Source of the DNA: Bordetella genomosp. 7
GTDB lineage: Bacteria; Pseudomonadota; Gammaproteobacteria; Burkholderiales; Burkholderiaceae_B
Reading direction: 5' to 3'
Length of the DNA: 64,000 nt
Assembly: GCF_002261265.1 (NCBI RefSeq)
Contig: NZ_NEVK01000001.1
Coordinates: 372,001-436,000, forward strand
Positions 17,433-26,908 of this stretch are shown here, piece after piece. The translations under genes were made by a program, and so were the position numbers. Under the pieces are notes generated by a model, which ran no database searches, had not been told where the DNA came from, and worked only from the letters and a program-made list of their open reading frames with translations. The stretch's first letter is position 1. Every line of letters begins with the position of its first letter.

Positions 17433-18374
17433 ATGACGGCCGCGCCGCGCAAGGATGCCATGACGGGCGCGCCCGCAGGCAGCCTGTGCCGCGGCCCGGG
17501 TCCGGCGGATTTCCCCACGTTTGAATCGACCGACTTCGCGGGCGTGGGGTCGTTCTATTTCGACCTGGCCAGGCTGCAGGAAAGGCCCGAGATCCCGCGG
17601 GGATTTCCGCACCGGCACGCCTACTACCACATCCTTTGGATGACACGTGCCCAAGGCACGCATATGGTTGATTTTCAGCACCTGGACGTGCGGGATCGAT
17701 CGGTGTTTTTTCTGGGGCCGGGCCAGTTGCACGCGTGGAGTTCGTCCGTGCCTCCGGCAGGCTATGTGCTGAATATCAGCACCGCGTTTTTTACGCATAT
17801 GTTCCCGCGCGCCGATGACATCGCCAAGTTTCCGTTCTTTCATCCGGCCGGGGGGCAGCCGGTGCTGTACCTGAGCCCCCCGCAGCATGACGACATGGCG
17901 CCTTTGCTGCAGGCCATGGAGCAGGAAATGCAGACGCGCCAGGCGGGATACTACGACGTCGTGCGCTCTTACCTGCTTATCCTGCTGACGCGGCTGCGAC
18001 GCCTGTATGCCCTGGACGATCATGCGCTCCGGGCGGGGCGTAGCTATCCCCTGGCCAGGCGGTTTGCGTTGCTGGTCGAAGAACACTACCTGGACCTGCG
18101 CAGCATCTGCGACTACGCAGATGCACTGGCGGTCAGCGAGCGACAGTTGAACGACGCCGTCAAACGAACCACGGGCCGAACCGCCAGTCGTGTAGTGCAC
18201 GAACGTCTGGTGCTGGAGGCCAAGCGCTTGCTGGCCAACACCGAGCTGGGCATCGCCGAGATCGCCTTCCAGCTCAATTTCGAAGACCCGGCGTATTTCG
18301 CCCGTTTCTTCAAGAAGCATACGGCGCTCACGCCGGGGCAGTTCCGCGCTGATACCCGCGACTTGCGGGCCTGA
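17433..18374 (+). CDS. AraC family transcriptional regulator
   Basis: A 313-residue regulator. The N-terminal half looks like an AraC sensing cupin (PHRHAYYHILWMTRAQG, then VFFLGPGQLHAW). The C-terminal 100 residues are a double helix-turn-helix, with the second reader helix in LGIAEIAFQLNFEDPAYFARFFKKHTALTPGQFR (start and end given as landmarks). Two starts are possible, at 17433 and nine codons later. It lies 164 bp upstream of a Bug receptor gene on the same strand and is the obvious candidate to control it. The inducer is unknown. Confidence 0.92.
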   Translation: MTAAPRKDAMTGAPAGSLCRGPGPADFPTFESTDFAGVGSFYFDLARLQERPEIPRGFPHRHAYYHILWMTRAQGTHMVDFQHLDVRDRSVFFLGPGQLHAWSSSVPPAGYVLNISTAFFTHMFPRADDIAKFPFFHPAGGQPVLYLSPPQHDDMAPLLQAMEQEMQTRQAGYYDVVRSYLLILLTRLRRLYALDDHALRAGRSYPLARRFALLVEEHYLDLRSICDYADALAVSERQLNDAVKRTTGRTASRVVHERLVLEAKRLLANTELGIAEIAFQLNFEDPAYFARFFKKHTALTPGQFRADTRDLRA

Positions 18375-18537
18375 GCGACGGAAAAGTGCAACTCAAGCTC
18401 TGATTCGTCCTAACGGTATCGGGCCGTTCCTGCATAAAGTGTGCAGCACGCGAGAGGCTGCGGCCGCATCCGGCAACCGGCATCTCGGGATACGAACGAT
18501 GCGCCCCGCTCGACGGGCCGCCCCAGGAGACAAGAGC

Positions 18538-19509
18538 ATGAAACCCCTTTTCGCCCATCTGTTGCGTCCTGCGCTTGCCGCGGCGCTTACCTTCGGCTGC
18601 GCGGCGGCGGCCGCTTTCCCCGATCGCCCCGTGCGGATCATTGTTCCGTTCGCCGCAGGCGGCGCCACGGATGTCATTGCGCGCACCGTGGCACAGGAAA
18701 TGGCGGCGAAGCTGGGCCAGCCCGTCATCGTCGAGAACCGTGCCGGCGCCAATGGCAATATCGGCGCCAGCGCCGCGGCCCGGGCGGATGCCGATGGGTA
18801 CACGCTGTTGATGGCCACGTCCAGCCACGCCATCAACGCTACCCTGTACCGCGACCTGGACTACAGCCTGACCAGGGATTTCGTCGGCCTGTCCAACCTG
18901 GCGTCCGTGCCGCTGCTGCTGGTAGTCAACCCCCAGGTGCCTGCCACTACTGCGCAGGATATGTCGGCCTACCTGCGCAAGCACGGCGACCGCCTGGCCT
19001 ACGCGTCCGGCGGCACGGGCACGGCGGCGCACCTGGCCGGCGCGCAATTCAACGCATTGTCGCAGGCCAGCGCCACGCATGTGCCGTACAAGGGCGGCGC
19101 GCTGGCGCTGAACGACCTGGTCGGAGGCCAGGTGCAGTTCATGTTCGCCAATCTGCCAGAAGTGCTGGCGCATGTGCAGGCCGGCCGTCTCAAGCCGGTT
19201 GCCGTCACCGGCCAACAGCGCCACGCGGCGCTGCCCGACGTGCCCGCCTTTGCCGAGACGCCCTTTGACAAGATGACGGCGCGGTCCTGGTTCGGGCTGT
19301 TCGTGCGTGCGGGCACGCCCCAGTCCGCCGTGGAACGCCTGTCTGCCGCGATTGTGGAGAGCGTGTCCGCCCCTGCGGTGCAGGCCAGGCTCAAGGGCCT
19401 GGGCGCCGACCCTGTCGGCGACGGCCATGCCGCCTTCACCCCTTACGTGGCGCAGGAAGTCGACCGCTGGCGGGCCCTGGTCGTGGCGTCCGGCGCTTCG
19501 CCCAACTGA
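18538..19509 (+). CDS. Bug-type tripartite tricarboxylate transporter receptor (solitary)
   Basis: A 323-residue periplasmic binding protein of the Bug/TctC family. The signal peptide ends around CAAAAA-FPDRP. The family core follows: VRIIVPFAAGGATDVIART, VENRAGANGNIGA, DGYTLLMATSS, THVPYKGGALALNDLVGGQVQ, and the C-terminal ARLKGLGADP. Ligands of characterised members are small carboxylates, amides or aromatic acids; here the ligand is unknown. No tctA/tctB membrane genes are adjacent. CCAGGAGA precedes the ATG. A GC hairpin without a T-run at about 19523-19539 follows the gene. Confidence 0.93.
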   Translation: MKPLFAHLLRPALAAALTFGCAAAAAFPDRPVRIIVPFAAGGATDVIARTVAQEMAAKLGQPVIVENRAGANGNIGASAAARADADGYTLLMATSSHAINATLYRDLDYSLTRDFVGLSNLASVPLLLVVNPQVPATTAQDMSAYLRKHGDRLAYASGGTGTAAHLAGAQFNALSQASATHVPYKGGALALNDLVGGQVQFMFANLPEVLAHVQAGRLKPVAVTGQQRHAALPDVPAFAETPFDKMTARSWFGLFVRAGTPQSAVERLSAAIVESVSAPAVQARLKGLGADPVGDGHAAFTPYVAQEVDRWRALVVASGASPN

Positions 19510-19575
19510 TCCGGCGCTGGCTGGCCGCCCTCGGCGGCCGGTTCCCCGCCTTCTTATGTTCGCTCTGGAGATTCC

Positions 19576-19899
19576 ATGCTTTACGACGTCAGAACCTATA
19601 CATGCCAGCCCGGCAAGATCAAAAAGCACTTGGCGTTGTACGCCGAATACGGCTATGCGGTACAACGCCGCCACCTGGGCGAACCACTGGCGTATATGCA
19701 GACCGAAACGGGCGACGTCAACAGCTACGTACATATCTGGGTGTATGAAGACGCCGCGGATCGGGCGCGCAAGCGCATGGCGTTGCAGGCCGACCCCGAA
19801 TGGGCTGCCTACCTGGCCCGCAGCAGTGAAGCGGGGTACCTGGTGGCGCAGCGCAATCAGCTGATGGTGCCGGTGCCGTTCTTCAAGCCAGGTTCCTGA
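19576..19899 (+). CDS. NIPSNAP family protein
   Basis: A 107-residue single-domain protein of the NIPSNAP/ferredoxin-like dimeric alpha-beta barrel fold. Landmarks are LYDVRTYTCQPGKIKKHLALYAEYG at the N-terminus and VNSYVHIWVYEDAADRARKRM in the middle. Bacterial NIPSNAP proteins often sit in small-molecule degradation clusters, but no specific reaction can be assigned. It starts 66 bp after the Bug receptor gene and is probably co-transcribed with it under the AraC regulator. Confidence 0.88.
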   Translation: MLYDVRTYTCQPGKIKKHLALYAEYGYAVQRRHLGEPLAYMQTETGDVNSYVHIWVYEDAADRARKRMALQADPEWAAYLARSSEAGYLVAQRNQLMVPVPFFKPGS

Positions 19900-19979
19900 G
19901 ACCGGGCCGCCGGGCTGCGGCGGCCAGCTCGGCAGCCCGACGGCCGCCTGCTCTTGCGGCGGAGCATACAATCTCAGGC

Positions 19980-21122
19980 GTGATCGATTTTTCCGACCCC
20001 GACGACCTGATCTGGATGCGGCGCGCCCTGGCGCTGGCCCGCACCGTGATGACATCCACCACGCCCAATCCGCGCGTGGGGTGCGTGATCGTGCGCGACG
20101 GGCGGATACTGGGCGAGGGCGCCACACAGCCGCCCGGCGGCCCGCACGCCGAAGTCTGCGCGCTGCGCGATGCCCAGGCGCGCGGCGAATCGGTAAAGGG
20201 CGCCACGATGTATGTCACGCTCGAGCCCTGCAGCCATCATGGCCGTACGCCGCCTTGTGCCGATGCCGTCATTGCGGCCCGGCCGGCGCGCGTCGTGGTG
20301 GCGATGGGCGATCCCAACCCGCAGGTGGGCGGCCGCGGCCTGGCGCGGCTGCGCGAGGCCGGCATCGTGGTCAGCACGGGCGTCTGCCACGACGAGGCGC
20401 TGGAAATCAACGCCGGCTTCGTGGCCCGCATGAGCCGGGGCACGCCATGGACGTGGGTCAAGATGGCCACGTCGCTGGACGGCCGCAGCGCTTTGCACAA
20501 CGGCGTTTCACAGTGGATTACCGGCGAAGCGGCGCGGGCCGATGGCCATGCGTGGCGCGCGCGCAGCTGCGTTGTGCTGACCGGCATGGGCACGGTGCAG
20601 AAAGACAATCCGCAACTGAACGTGCGCAGCGTCGCCACCTTGCGGCAGCCGCCGCGTGCCGTAGTGGACGGCCGTTTTGCCATTGCCGAAGACGCGCGCC
20701 TGTTCGACGGGGGCGATGTCATTATTTTCACGGCGCAGCCCGATGCCGCCAAGGCGGCGCGCCTGGCTCGGCGCAACGTGCGCGTGGTTGCCCTGCCTGA
20801 TGCCCACACCGGCCGCGTCGACTTGCCCGCCATGATGCGCTGGCTGGGCGAACACGATTTCAACGAGGTGCATGTCGAGGCCGGCGCGGGCCTGGGCGGC
20901 GCGCTCGTGTCCGCCGGGTGCGTCGACGAGCTGCTGGTGTACCTGGCGCCGGTGTTGCTGGGCGATGCCGCCGCCATGTTGCGGCTGCCGCTGATCGAAC
21001 ATCTGGACAGCGCCCGACGCTTTGAATTCACCGACCTGGCGCGCATAGGCCCCGATTTGCGCCTGCGCGCGCGTGATCCGGCCCGCTGGCAAGCGTTGCA
21101 ACGCCAGACAGTGTGCCGTTGA
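19980..21122 (+). CDS. ribD: bifunctional riboflavin deaminase/reductase RibD
   Basis: A 380-residue enzyme for the second and third steps of riboflavin synthesis. The N-terminal deaminase carries the zinc ligands in GGPHAEVCAL and EPCSHHGRTPPCADA. The C-terminal reductase begins around WTWVKMATSLDGRSAL and contains SQWITGEAARADGH. The start is a GTG at 19980, whose first residues match the family better than the ATG at 20016. TACAAT at 19967-19972 would place the transcript start at or next to this GTG, so the mRNA may be leaderless. ribE follows 35 bp later. Confidence 0.95.
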   Translation: MIDFSDPDDLIWMRRALALARTVMTSTTPNPRVGCVIVRDGRILGEGATQPPGGPHAEVCALRDAQARGESVKGATMYVTLEPCSHHGRTPPCADAVIAARPARVVVAMGDPNPQVGGRGLARLREAGIVVSTGVCHDEALEINAGFVARMSRGTPWTWVKMATSLDGRSALHNGVSQWITGEAARADGHAWRARSCVVLTGMGTVQKDNPQLNVRSVATLRQPPRAVVDGRFAIAEDARLFDGGDVIIFTAQPDAAKAARLARRNVRVVALPDAHTGRVDLPAMMRWLGEHDFNEVHVEAGAGLGGALVSAGCVDELLVYLAPVLLGDAAAMLRLPLIEHLDSARRFEFTDLARIGPDLRLRARDPARWQALQRQTVCR

Positions 21123-21157
21123 TCCCTTCAGACACATTTACAGCAGGAGACTGATCC

Positions 21158-21772
21158 ATGTTTACTGGACTGGTAGCGGCGGTAGGCCGCATCGTCCGCG
21201 TCGAACCGCTGGCAGACAATGCAGCGGGCGGCGTCCGCCTGCACATCGATGCGGGCGAGCTCGATCTGGCCGATGTGCGTATCGGCGATTCCATTGCCGT
21301 GCAGGGCGCCTGCATGACGGTCGTGGCGATGCAGGGCCAGGTTTTCCAGGTCGACGTGTCGCGGGAAAGCCTGAATCTGACCACGGGCCTGGATAGCCAG
21401 GGTGAAGTCAATCTGGAAAAGTCGCTGCGGGTGGGCGACCAGATCGGCGGCCACCTGGTATCGGGCCACGTCGATGGGCTGGGCGAAGTGCTGCGGTTCG
21501 ATACGGCGGGCGAATCGCGCGAACTGGTCATTCGCGCGCCCACGTCGCTGGCGCGATACCTGGCCTATAAGGGTTCCATCACCGTCAATGGCATCAGCCT
21601 TACGGTGAACCGGGTGGCCGATACAGCCGAAGGGTGCGAGATCAGCATCAACATCATCCCGCATACGCAGGCCGTCACCACGTTGCGTGCCGTGCAGCCG
21701 GGCGATCGCGTCAACCTCGAGGTGGACACCATTGCGCGATACGTCGCGCGCATGATGTCGTTGCCTCGCTGA
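21158..21772 (+). CDS. ribE: riboflavin synthase alpha subunit
   Basis: A 204-residue enzyme that dismutates two lumazines to riboflavin. It has the duplicated barrel, each half with its motif: MFTGLVAAVGRI at the N-terminus, GDSIAVQGACMTV and HLVSGHVDGLGEV in the first half, and the parallel KGSITVNGISLTVN in the second. CAGGAG before the ATG is a good ribosome-binding site. It is the last gene of a ribD-ribE pair; ribBA and ribH are not in the window. Confidence 0.97.
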   Translation: MFTGLVAAVGRIVRVEPLADNAAGGVRLHIDAGELDLADVRIGDSIAVQGACMTVVAMQGQVFQVDVSRESLNLTTGLDSQGEVNLEKSLRVGDQIGGHLVSGHVDGLGEVLRFDTAGESRELVIRAPTSLARYLAYKGSITVNGISLTVNRVADTAEGCEISINIIPHTQAVTTLRAVQPGDRVNLEVDTIARYVARMMSLPR

Positions 21773-22136
21773 TTGTCATTTTCTGCGCGGCAGCCGGCCT
21801 ACGATCACAACTAGTATGCCGGTCGGCTGCTAGCGCTTGCAAGTGTGCGCTGCCAAAGCGGCGCAACGGGCCCGCCGCTTGCTACGGTACGACTCAAGCG
21901 TGGCAAGGCGCCCGTATGTCGAAACGTGTTGGAATGAATCTTTCCAGATTCGCGGAACTGTTTCGATGTAGGGTAGCCTAACCGATAAGAAGCTCGTCAG
22001 CCCTAGCTGTGGTGTGTGGCGAAAGCAACATATCAAGATGATGTGCATGACCCCATAACCAGAAAGTCTGGCTACATCATGCGTTCAGGCACACAATGGG
22101 GCAACGGACTTTTTAACCGACCAGGCCATGCGTTGT
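21773..22136. other. ribE-prkA intergenic region, no gene seen
   Basis: No convincing reading frame, terminator or repeat is visible. A good sigma-54 box (GG-N10-GC) was sought upstream of prkA because NtrC-type control is known for enteric yeaG, but none was found. Confidence 0.6.
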
Positions 22137-22142
22137 AGGAGG
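22137..22142 (+). promoter_or_regulatory. ribosome-binding site fixing the prkA start
   Basis: A perfect AGGAGG six bases before the GTG at 22149 makes that GTG, not the ATG at 22128, the start of prkA. Confidence 0.85.
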
Positions 22143-22148
22143 TTATCC

Positions 22149-24074
22149 GTGCAAAACATCGTCGAAGGCTTCAAGTCGCTGTACGCGAAAGACCAGGAAA
22201 CCGAACTTTCCCTCGAGGAATACCTGGCTCTGGCCAGAGAAGACCCCATGGCCTATGCCAGCCCGGCAGAACGCATGCTGGCGGCGATAGGCGAACCCGA
22301 ACTGGTCGACTCCCGCAACGATCCACGGCTGTCCAGGCTGTTCTCCAACCGGATCGTGCGTCGCTACCCCGCGTTCAAAGAATTCTTCGGCCTGGAAGAA
22401 GTCATCGACCAGATCGTGGCTTTCTTCAAGCATGCTGCGCAGGGCCTGGAAGAGCGCAAGCAGATCCTGTATCTGTTGGGGCCGGTAGGCGGCGGCAAGT
22501 CGTCGATTGCCGAGCGGCTGAAGGCGCTGATGGAAGCCTACCCCATCTATGCGCTCAAAGGCTCGCCGGTAAATGAATCGCCGCTGGGGCTGTTCCATCC
22601 CGACCGGTTCGGCAATACGCTCGAAAAAGAATACGGCATTCCGCGCCGGTATCTCAGCGGCATCATGTCGCCGTGGGCCGTGAAACGCCTGAAGGAATTC
22701 GAAGGCGATATATCGAAGTTTCGCGTGGTGCGCCTGAATCCGTCGGTATTGCGGCAGATAGGCATCGCCAAGACCGAGCCGGGCGACGAAAACAACCAGG
22801 ACATCTCGTCGCTGGTTGGCAAGGTCGACATCCGCAAGCTGGACCGCCACTCGCAAGACGACCCCGACGCCTATAGCTACTCGGGCGGCCTGTGCCTGGC
22901 CAACCAGGGGCTGCTGGAATTTGTCGAGATGTTCAAGGCGCCCATCAAGATGCTGCATCCCTTGCTGACGGCCACGCAAGAAGGCAACTTCAAGGGCACC
23001 GAGGGTTTTTCCGCTATTCCGTTCAACGGCATCATCCTGGCGCACTCGAACGAATCCGAATGGCAGACCTTCCGCAACAACAAGCACAACGAGGCCTTCC
23101 TTGACCGCATTTATATCGTCAAGGTGCCGTACTGCCTGCAGATAACCGAAGAGGTCGAGATCTACAAAAAGCTGCTGCGCAACAGCTCGCTGGCCACGGC
23201 GCCTTGCGCGCCGGGCACCCTGGAAATGATGGCGCAGTTCTCGGTGCTGACGCGCCTGAAAGAACCCGAGAACTCCAGCGTTTATTCCAAGCTGCGCGTG
23301 TACGACGGCGAGTCGCTCAAAGACGTCGACCCCAAGGCCAAGGCCTTGCAAGAATACAAAGACTACGCGGGCACCGACGAAGGCATGACGGGCGTATCCA
23401 CGCGCTTTGCCTACAAGATCCTGTCCAGCGTGTTCAACCACGACCAGACTGAAGTGGCCGCCAACCCGGTGCACCTGATGTACGTGCTTGAACAGCGCAT
23501 TGCCCGCGAAGACTACCCTGAAGAAATCCGGCGCCGCTATCTGGATTTCATCAAGGGCTACCTGGCGCCGCGGTATGCCGAGTTCATCGGCAAGGAAATC
23601 CAGACCGCCTACCTGGAATCGTATTCCGAGTACGGGCAGAACATCTTCGACCGGTACGTCACGTTTGCCGATTGCTGGATACAGGACGAAGAATTCCGCG
23701 ACCCCGAAACCGGAGAAAGTTTCGATCGCAGCGCGCTGAACGACGAACTCGAGAAAATCGAGAAGCCCGCCGGCATCGCCAACCCCAAAGACTTCCGCAA
23801 CGAGATCGTCAACTTCGTGCTGCGCGCCCGCGCCAACAACGCCGGCCGCAACCCCAACTGGACCAGCTACGAAAAGCTGCGCGAAGTGATCGAGAAGAAA
23901 ATGTTCTCGAACACCGAAGACCTGCTGCCTGTCATATCCTTCAACGCCAAGGCTTCCGCAGAAGACAAGAGCAAGCACCAGAGCTTTGTCGACCGCATGG
24001 TGGAAAAGGGGTATACCGAAAAGCAGGTACGCCTGCTGTGCGAATGGTACCTGCGCGTAAGGAAGTCATCCTGA
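22149..24074 (+). CDS. prkA: PrkA (YeaG) family AAA+/serine kinase-like protein
   Basis: A 641-residue cytoplasmic protein. The AAA+ Walker A is LGPVGGGKSS at about residues 111-120. The rest follows PrkA/YeaG closely, with PLGLFHPDRFGNTLEKEYG, the segment HSNESEWQTFRNNKHNEAF, and the C-terminal PrkA domain ending LCEWYLRVRKSS. Family members are linked to stationary phase, nitrogen stress and sporulation-type responses; whether the main activity is kinase or AAA+ protease is debated. It is the first gene of a prkA-yeaH-spoVR operon, with yeaH 12 bp downstream. Confidence 0.96.
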   Translation: MQNIVEGFKSLYAKDQETELSLEEYLALAREDPMAYASPAERMLAAIGEPELVDSRNDPRLSRLFSNRIVRRYPAFKEFFGLEEVIDQIVAFFKHAAQGLEERKQILYLLGPVGGGKSSIAERLKALMEAYPIYALKGSPVNESPLGLFHPDRFGNTLEKEYGIPRRYLSGIMSPWAVKRLKEFEGDISKFRVVRLNPSVLRQIGIAKTEPGDENNQDISSLVGKVDIRKLDRHSQDDPDAYSYSGGLCLANQGLLEFVEMFKAPIKMLHPLLTATQEGNFKGTEGFSAIPFNGIILAHSNESEWQTFRNNKHNEAFLDRIYIVKVPYCLQITEEVEIYKKLLRNSSLATAPCAPGTLEMMAQFSVLTRLKEPENSSVYSKLRVYDGESLKDVDPKAKALQEYKDYAGTDEGMTGVSTRFAYKILSSVFNHDQTEVAANPVHLMYVLEQRIAREDYPEEIRRRYLDFIKGYLAPRYAEFIGKEIQTAYLESYSEYGQNIFDRYVTFADCWIQDEEFRDPETGESFDRSALNDELEKIEKPAGIANPKDFRNEIVNFVLRARANNAGRNPNWTSYEKLREVIEKKMFSNTEDLLPVISFNAKASAEDKSKHQSFVDRMVEKGYTEKQVRLLCEWYLRVRKSS

Positions 24075-24086
24075 GCGAGGTGAATC

Positions 24087-25346
24087 ATGAATTCACTCAT
24101 CGATCGGCGCCTGAACGGCCGCAATAAAAGCGCGGTCAACCGCGAGCGATTTCTCAGGCGATACAAAAACCAGATCCGGCGGGCCGTACAGGATCTGGTG
24201 CGCGAGCGGTCCATCGAAGACATGGACCAGGGCGGGGAAATCAACCTGCCCGCGCGCGATATTTCCGAGCCGCATTTCCGCCACGGCCCCGGCGGCGACC
24301 GCGAACTCGTACACCCGGGCAACCGCGAGTTCGCCAAAGGCGACACCTTCCAGCGGCCATCCGGCGGGCAGGGGCAGGGCGGCAGCGAGCCCGGCGAAGG
24401 CGAATCGGTCGACCAGTTCACCTTCAGCCTGTCGCGCGCGGAGTTCCTGAACCTGTTCTTCGAAGACCTGGAACTGCCGCACCTGATCCGCACCCAGCTG
24501 GGCGACGTCACCCAGAAAAAATGGCAGCGAGCCGGCTACACCACCACGGGCTCACCCAGCCTGTTGAGCGTCAGCCGTACCCTTAAGGCATCGCTGTCGC
24601 GGCGCGTGGCGCTGGGCGTGGCCGCGCGCGCCGAACTCGAGGCAGCGCAGGGCAAGCTGGATGCAGCCATTGCCGCCGGCGCGCCGCAAGACGAAATCGA
24701 CGCGCTGCGCAAAGCGGTTGAAGACTGCACCAACCGTCTGGCGCGCCTGCCTTTCCTTGACGACCTGGACCTGCGCTATCGCAACCGCGTGTCCGTTGCC
24801 ATGCCCATGGCGCGCGCGGTCATGTTCTGCCTGATGGACGTGTCGGGGTCCATGGACGAAGGCAAGAAAGACCTGGCCAAGCGCTTTTTCACGCTGCTGT
24901 ATTTGTTCCTGTCGCGCAAATACGAACACGTGGACGTGGTGTTCATCCGCCACACCGACAACGCCGAAGAGGTAGACGAACACACGTTCTTTTACGACCC
25001 GAAAAGCGGCGGCACCATCGTGCTGTCGGCGCTGGAACTCATGAACGAGATCATGCTTGAGCGCTATCCGCCCGGCGCCTGGAACGTGTACGCCGCGCAG
25101 GCAAGCGACGGCGATTCATTTGGCGCCGACGCCGGCAAGAGCGCCCGGTTCCTGGCCGAAAAGCTGTTGCCGGCAACCCGCTACTTTGCGTACATCGAAG
25201 TCCCCGACTCGCAAGAGGCCCGCAAAAGCAGCCTGTGGGCCGAGTACGAGCAGGAATCTGCGCCGCATTTCGCGATGCGACGCATTCATGAGCGCGGCGA
25301 AATCTACCCCGTGTTCCATGATCTGTTCAAAAAGGAAACAGCATGA
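24087..25346 (+). CDS. yeaH: YeaH/YhbH family protein (UPF0229, VWA-like)
   Basis: A 419-residue protein of UPF0229. The N-terminus MNSLIDRRLNGRNKSAVNRE and the basic segment after it are typical. A von Willebrand-A-like domain from about residue 240 has the metal-site motif DVSGSMDE near residues 251-258. A flexible glycine/glutamine-rich linker occupies about 90-115. The function is unknown; it is nearly always encoded between prkA and spoVR. Its stop overlaps the spoVR start by 4 bp (ATGA), implying translational coupling. Confidence 0.96.
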   Translation: MNSLIDRRLNGRNKSAVNRERFLRRYKNQIRRAVQDLVRERSIEDMDQGGEINLPARDISEPHFRHGPGGDRELVHPGNREFAKGDTFQRPSGGQGQGGSEPGEGESVDQFTFSLSRAEFLNLFFEDLELPHLIRTQLGDVTQKKWQRAGYTTTGSPSLLSVSRTLKASLSRRVALGVAARAELEAAQGKLDAAIAAGAPQDEIDALRKAVEDCTNRLARLPFLDDLDLRYRNRVSVAMPMARAVMFCLMDVSGSMDEGKKDLAKRFFTLLYLFLSRKYEHVDVVFIRHTDNAEEVDEHTFFYDPKSGGTIVLSALELMNEIMLERYPPGAWNVYAAQASDGDSFGADAGKSARFLAEKLLPATRYFAYIEVPDSQEARKSSLWAEYEQESAPHFAMRRIHERGEIYPVFHDLFKKETA

Positions 25347-26899
25347 ACGCCATCGTGGGCTCTCGTGCCGAGCTGGAGGCTCTTGGGCGTGCCCGGCCCA
25401 TCTCCGAAGGTTCCGAGTGGACGTTCGAACTGATCCAGCGCTATGACGAAGCCATTTCACAAGTGGCGGGGGAGTTCGGGCTGGACACCTACCCGAACCA
25501 GATCGAAGTCATTACTTCCGAGCAGATGCTTGATGCCTACGCATCCGCAGGCCTGCCTCTGGGCTATCCGCATTGGTCGTACGGCAAGGAATTCATCCGC
25601 AACGAACAGTTCTACCGGCGCGGCATGCAGGGCCTGGCGTACGAGATCGTCATCAACTCCAACCCCTGCATCGCCTATTTGATGGAAGAAAATTCCATGG
25701 CCATGCAGGCGCTGGTGATCGCGCACGCCTGCTATGGCCACAACTCTTTCTTCAAGGGCAACTACCTGTTTCGCCAGTGGACCGACGCCGACAGCATCCT
25801 GGATTACCTGGTGTTCGCCCGCAAGTACGTAATGGACTGCGAAAGCCGGTATGGCATCGACGCGGTCGAGGCAGTGCTGGATTCGTGCCACGCGCTGGCG
25901 CCGCACGGGGTAGACAGGTACAAGCGTCCGGCTCCCATTTCGTACAAGGAAGAAGCCCAGCGCCAGGCAGAGCGCGAAGAACATGCGCGCCTGCAGTACA
26001 ACGACTTGTGGCGCACCCTGCCGCGCACCGAGCCCGATCCGGCCGAAGAAAAGCGGCGCACGGCCTTCCCGCCCGAGCCTGAAGAAAACCTGCTGTATTT
26101 CATCGAGAAGCACTCGCCCAAGCTCGAGCCGTGGCAGAAAGAGCTGGTGCGCATCGTGCGCAAGATCTCGCAGTACTTCTATCCGCAAGGGCAGACCAAA
26201 GTCATGAACGAAGGGTGGGCCACCTTCTGGCACTACACCCTGCTGAACCGCCTGCACGAAAAAGGCCTGGTCACCGACGGGTTCATGATGGAATTCCTGC
26301 AAAGCCACACCAACGTCGTCAGCCAGCGCGGCTTCGACGAACAGGGCTATGGCGGCATCAACCCGTACGCGCTCGGCTTTGCGATGATGCAGGACATCCG
26401 TCGCATCTGCGAATCCCCAACGCCCGAAGACCGCAGCTGGTTTCCCGACATTGCGGGGGCCGACTGGGTAAAGACGCTCGACTTCGCCATGCGCAACTTC
26501 AAGGATGAGTCGTTCATCTCGCAGTACCTGTCGCCGCGGCTGATACGCGAGTTCCGGTTCTTTGCCATCGCCGACCACGAGGCCGACCCCTATCTGGAAG
26601 TGGCCGCCATCCACGACGACGACGGCTATCGCGAAATCCGTAAACTGCTGGCCGCGCAGCACAACCGCGACAACCAGGTGCCCGACATCCAGGTGGTTCG
26701 CTATCGCCGCGAGTCCGATCGTTCGCTAGTGCTGCGCCACCTGCAAACCCGCGGCCGGCCGCTGGCCAGCGAAGACGCCGAGCAGGTCATGAAACACCTG
26801 GGCCGGCTGTGGGGCTTCAAGGTCCGCCTGGAAGAAACCGCGCCCGACGGCACCGTGCTGGCATACCGCGAAGTCAACCCGACCAACACCCCCTCGTAA
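25343..26899 (+). CDS. SpoVR family protein (YcgB)
   Basis: A 518-residue cytoplasmic protein of the SpoVR family, named for a spore-cortex gene of Bacillus but widespread in non-spore-formers. Landmarks are FEL IQRYDEAISQ near the N-terminus, YPHWSYGKEF, NPCIAYLMEENSMAMQALVIAHACYGHNSFF (start and end as landmarks), and MNEGWATFWHYTLLNRL. Function remains unknown; co-occurrence with PrkA and YeaH suggests a common stress response. It is the last gene of the operon and is followed by tandem and hairpin repeats. Confidence 0.95.
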   Translation: MNAIVGSRAELEALGRARPISEGSEWTFELIQRYDEAISQVAGEFGLDTYPNQIEVITSEQMLDAYASAGLPLGYPHWSYGKEFIRNEQFYRRGMQGLAYEIVINSNPCIAYLMEENSMAMQALVIAHACYGHNSFFKGNYLFRQWTDADSILDYLVFARKYVMDCESRYGIDAVEAVLDSCHALAPHGVDRYKRPAPISYKEEAQRQAEREEHARLQYNDLWRTLPRTEPDPAEEKRRTAFPPEPEENLLYFIEKHSPKLEPWQKELVRIVRKISQYFYPQGQTKVMNEGWATFWHYTLLNRLHEKGLVTDGFMMEFLQSHTNVVSQRGFDEQGYGGINPYALGFAMMQDIRRICESPTPEDRSWFPDIAGADWVKTLDFAMRNFKDESFISQYLSPRLIREFRFFAIADHEADPYLEVAAIHDDDGYREIRKLLAAQHNRDNQVPDIQVVRYRRESDRSLVLRHLQTRGRPLASEDAEQVMKHLGRLWGFKVRLEETAPDGTVLAYREVNPTNTPS

Positions 26900-26908
26900 G
26901 AGCCGTAG

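Noticed and set aside
21773-22148. Sigma-54 promoter upstream of prkA
   Set aside because: GG..GC pairs were found only at wrong spacing (for example 9 or 12 bp between instead of 10).
22143-23978. A 611-codon open frame on the minus strand opposite prkA, and similar long antisense frames at 41575-44070 (-), 46083-48029 (-) and 11038-12912 (+)
   Set aside because: These are by-products of high-GC codon bias in the real genes. Their translations are low-complexity, lack domain motifs and have no ribosome-binding context.
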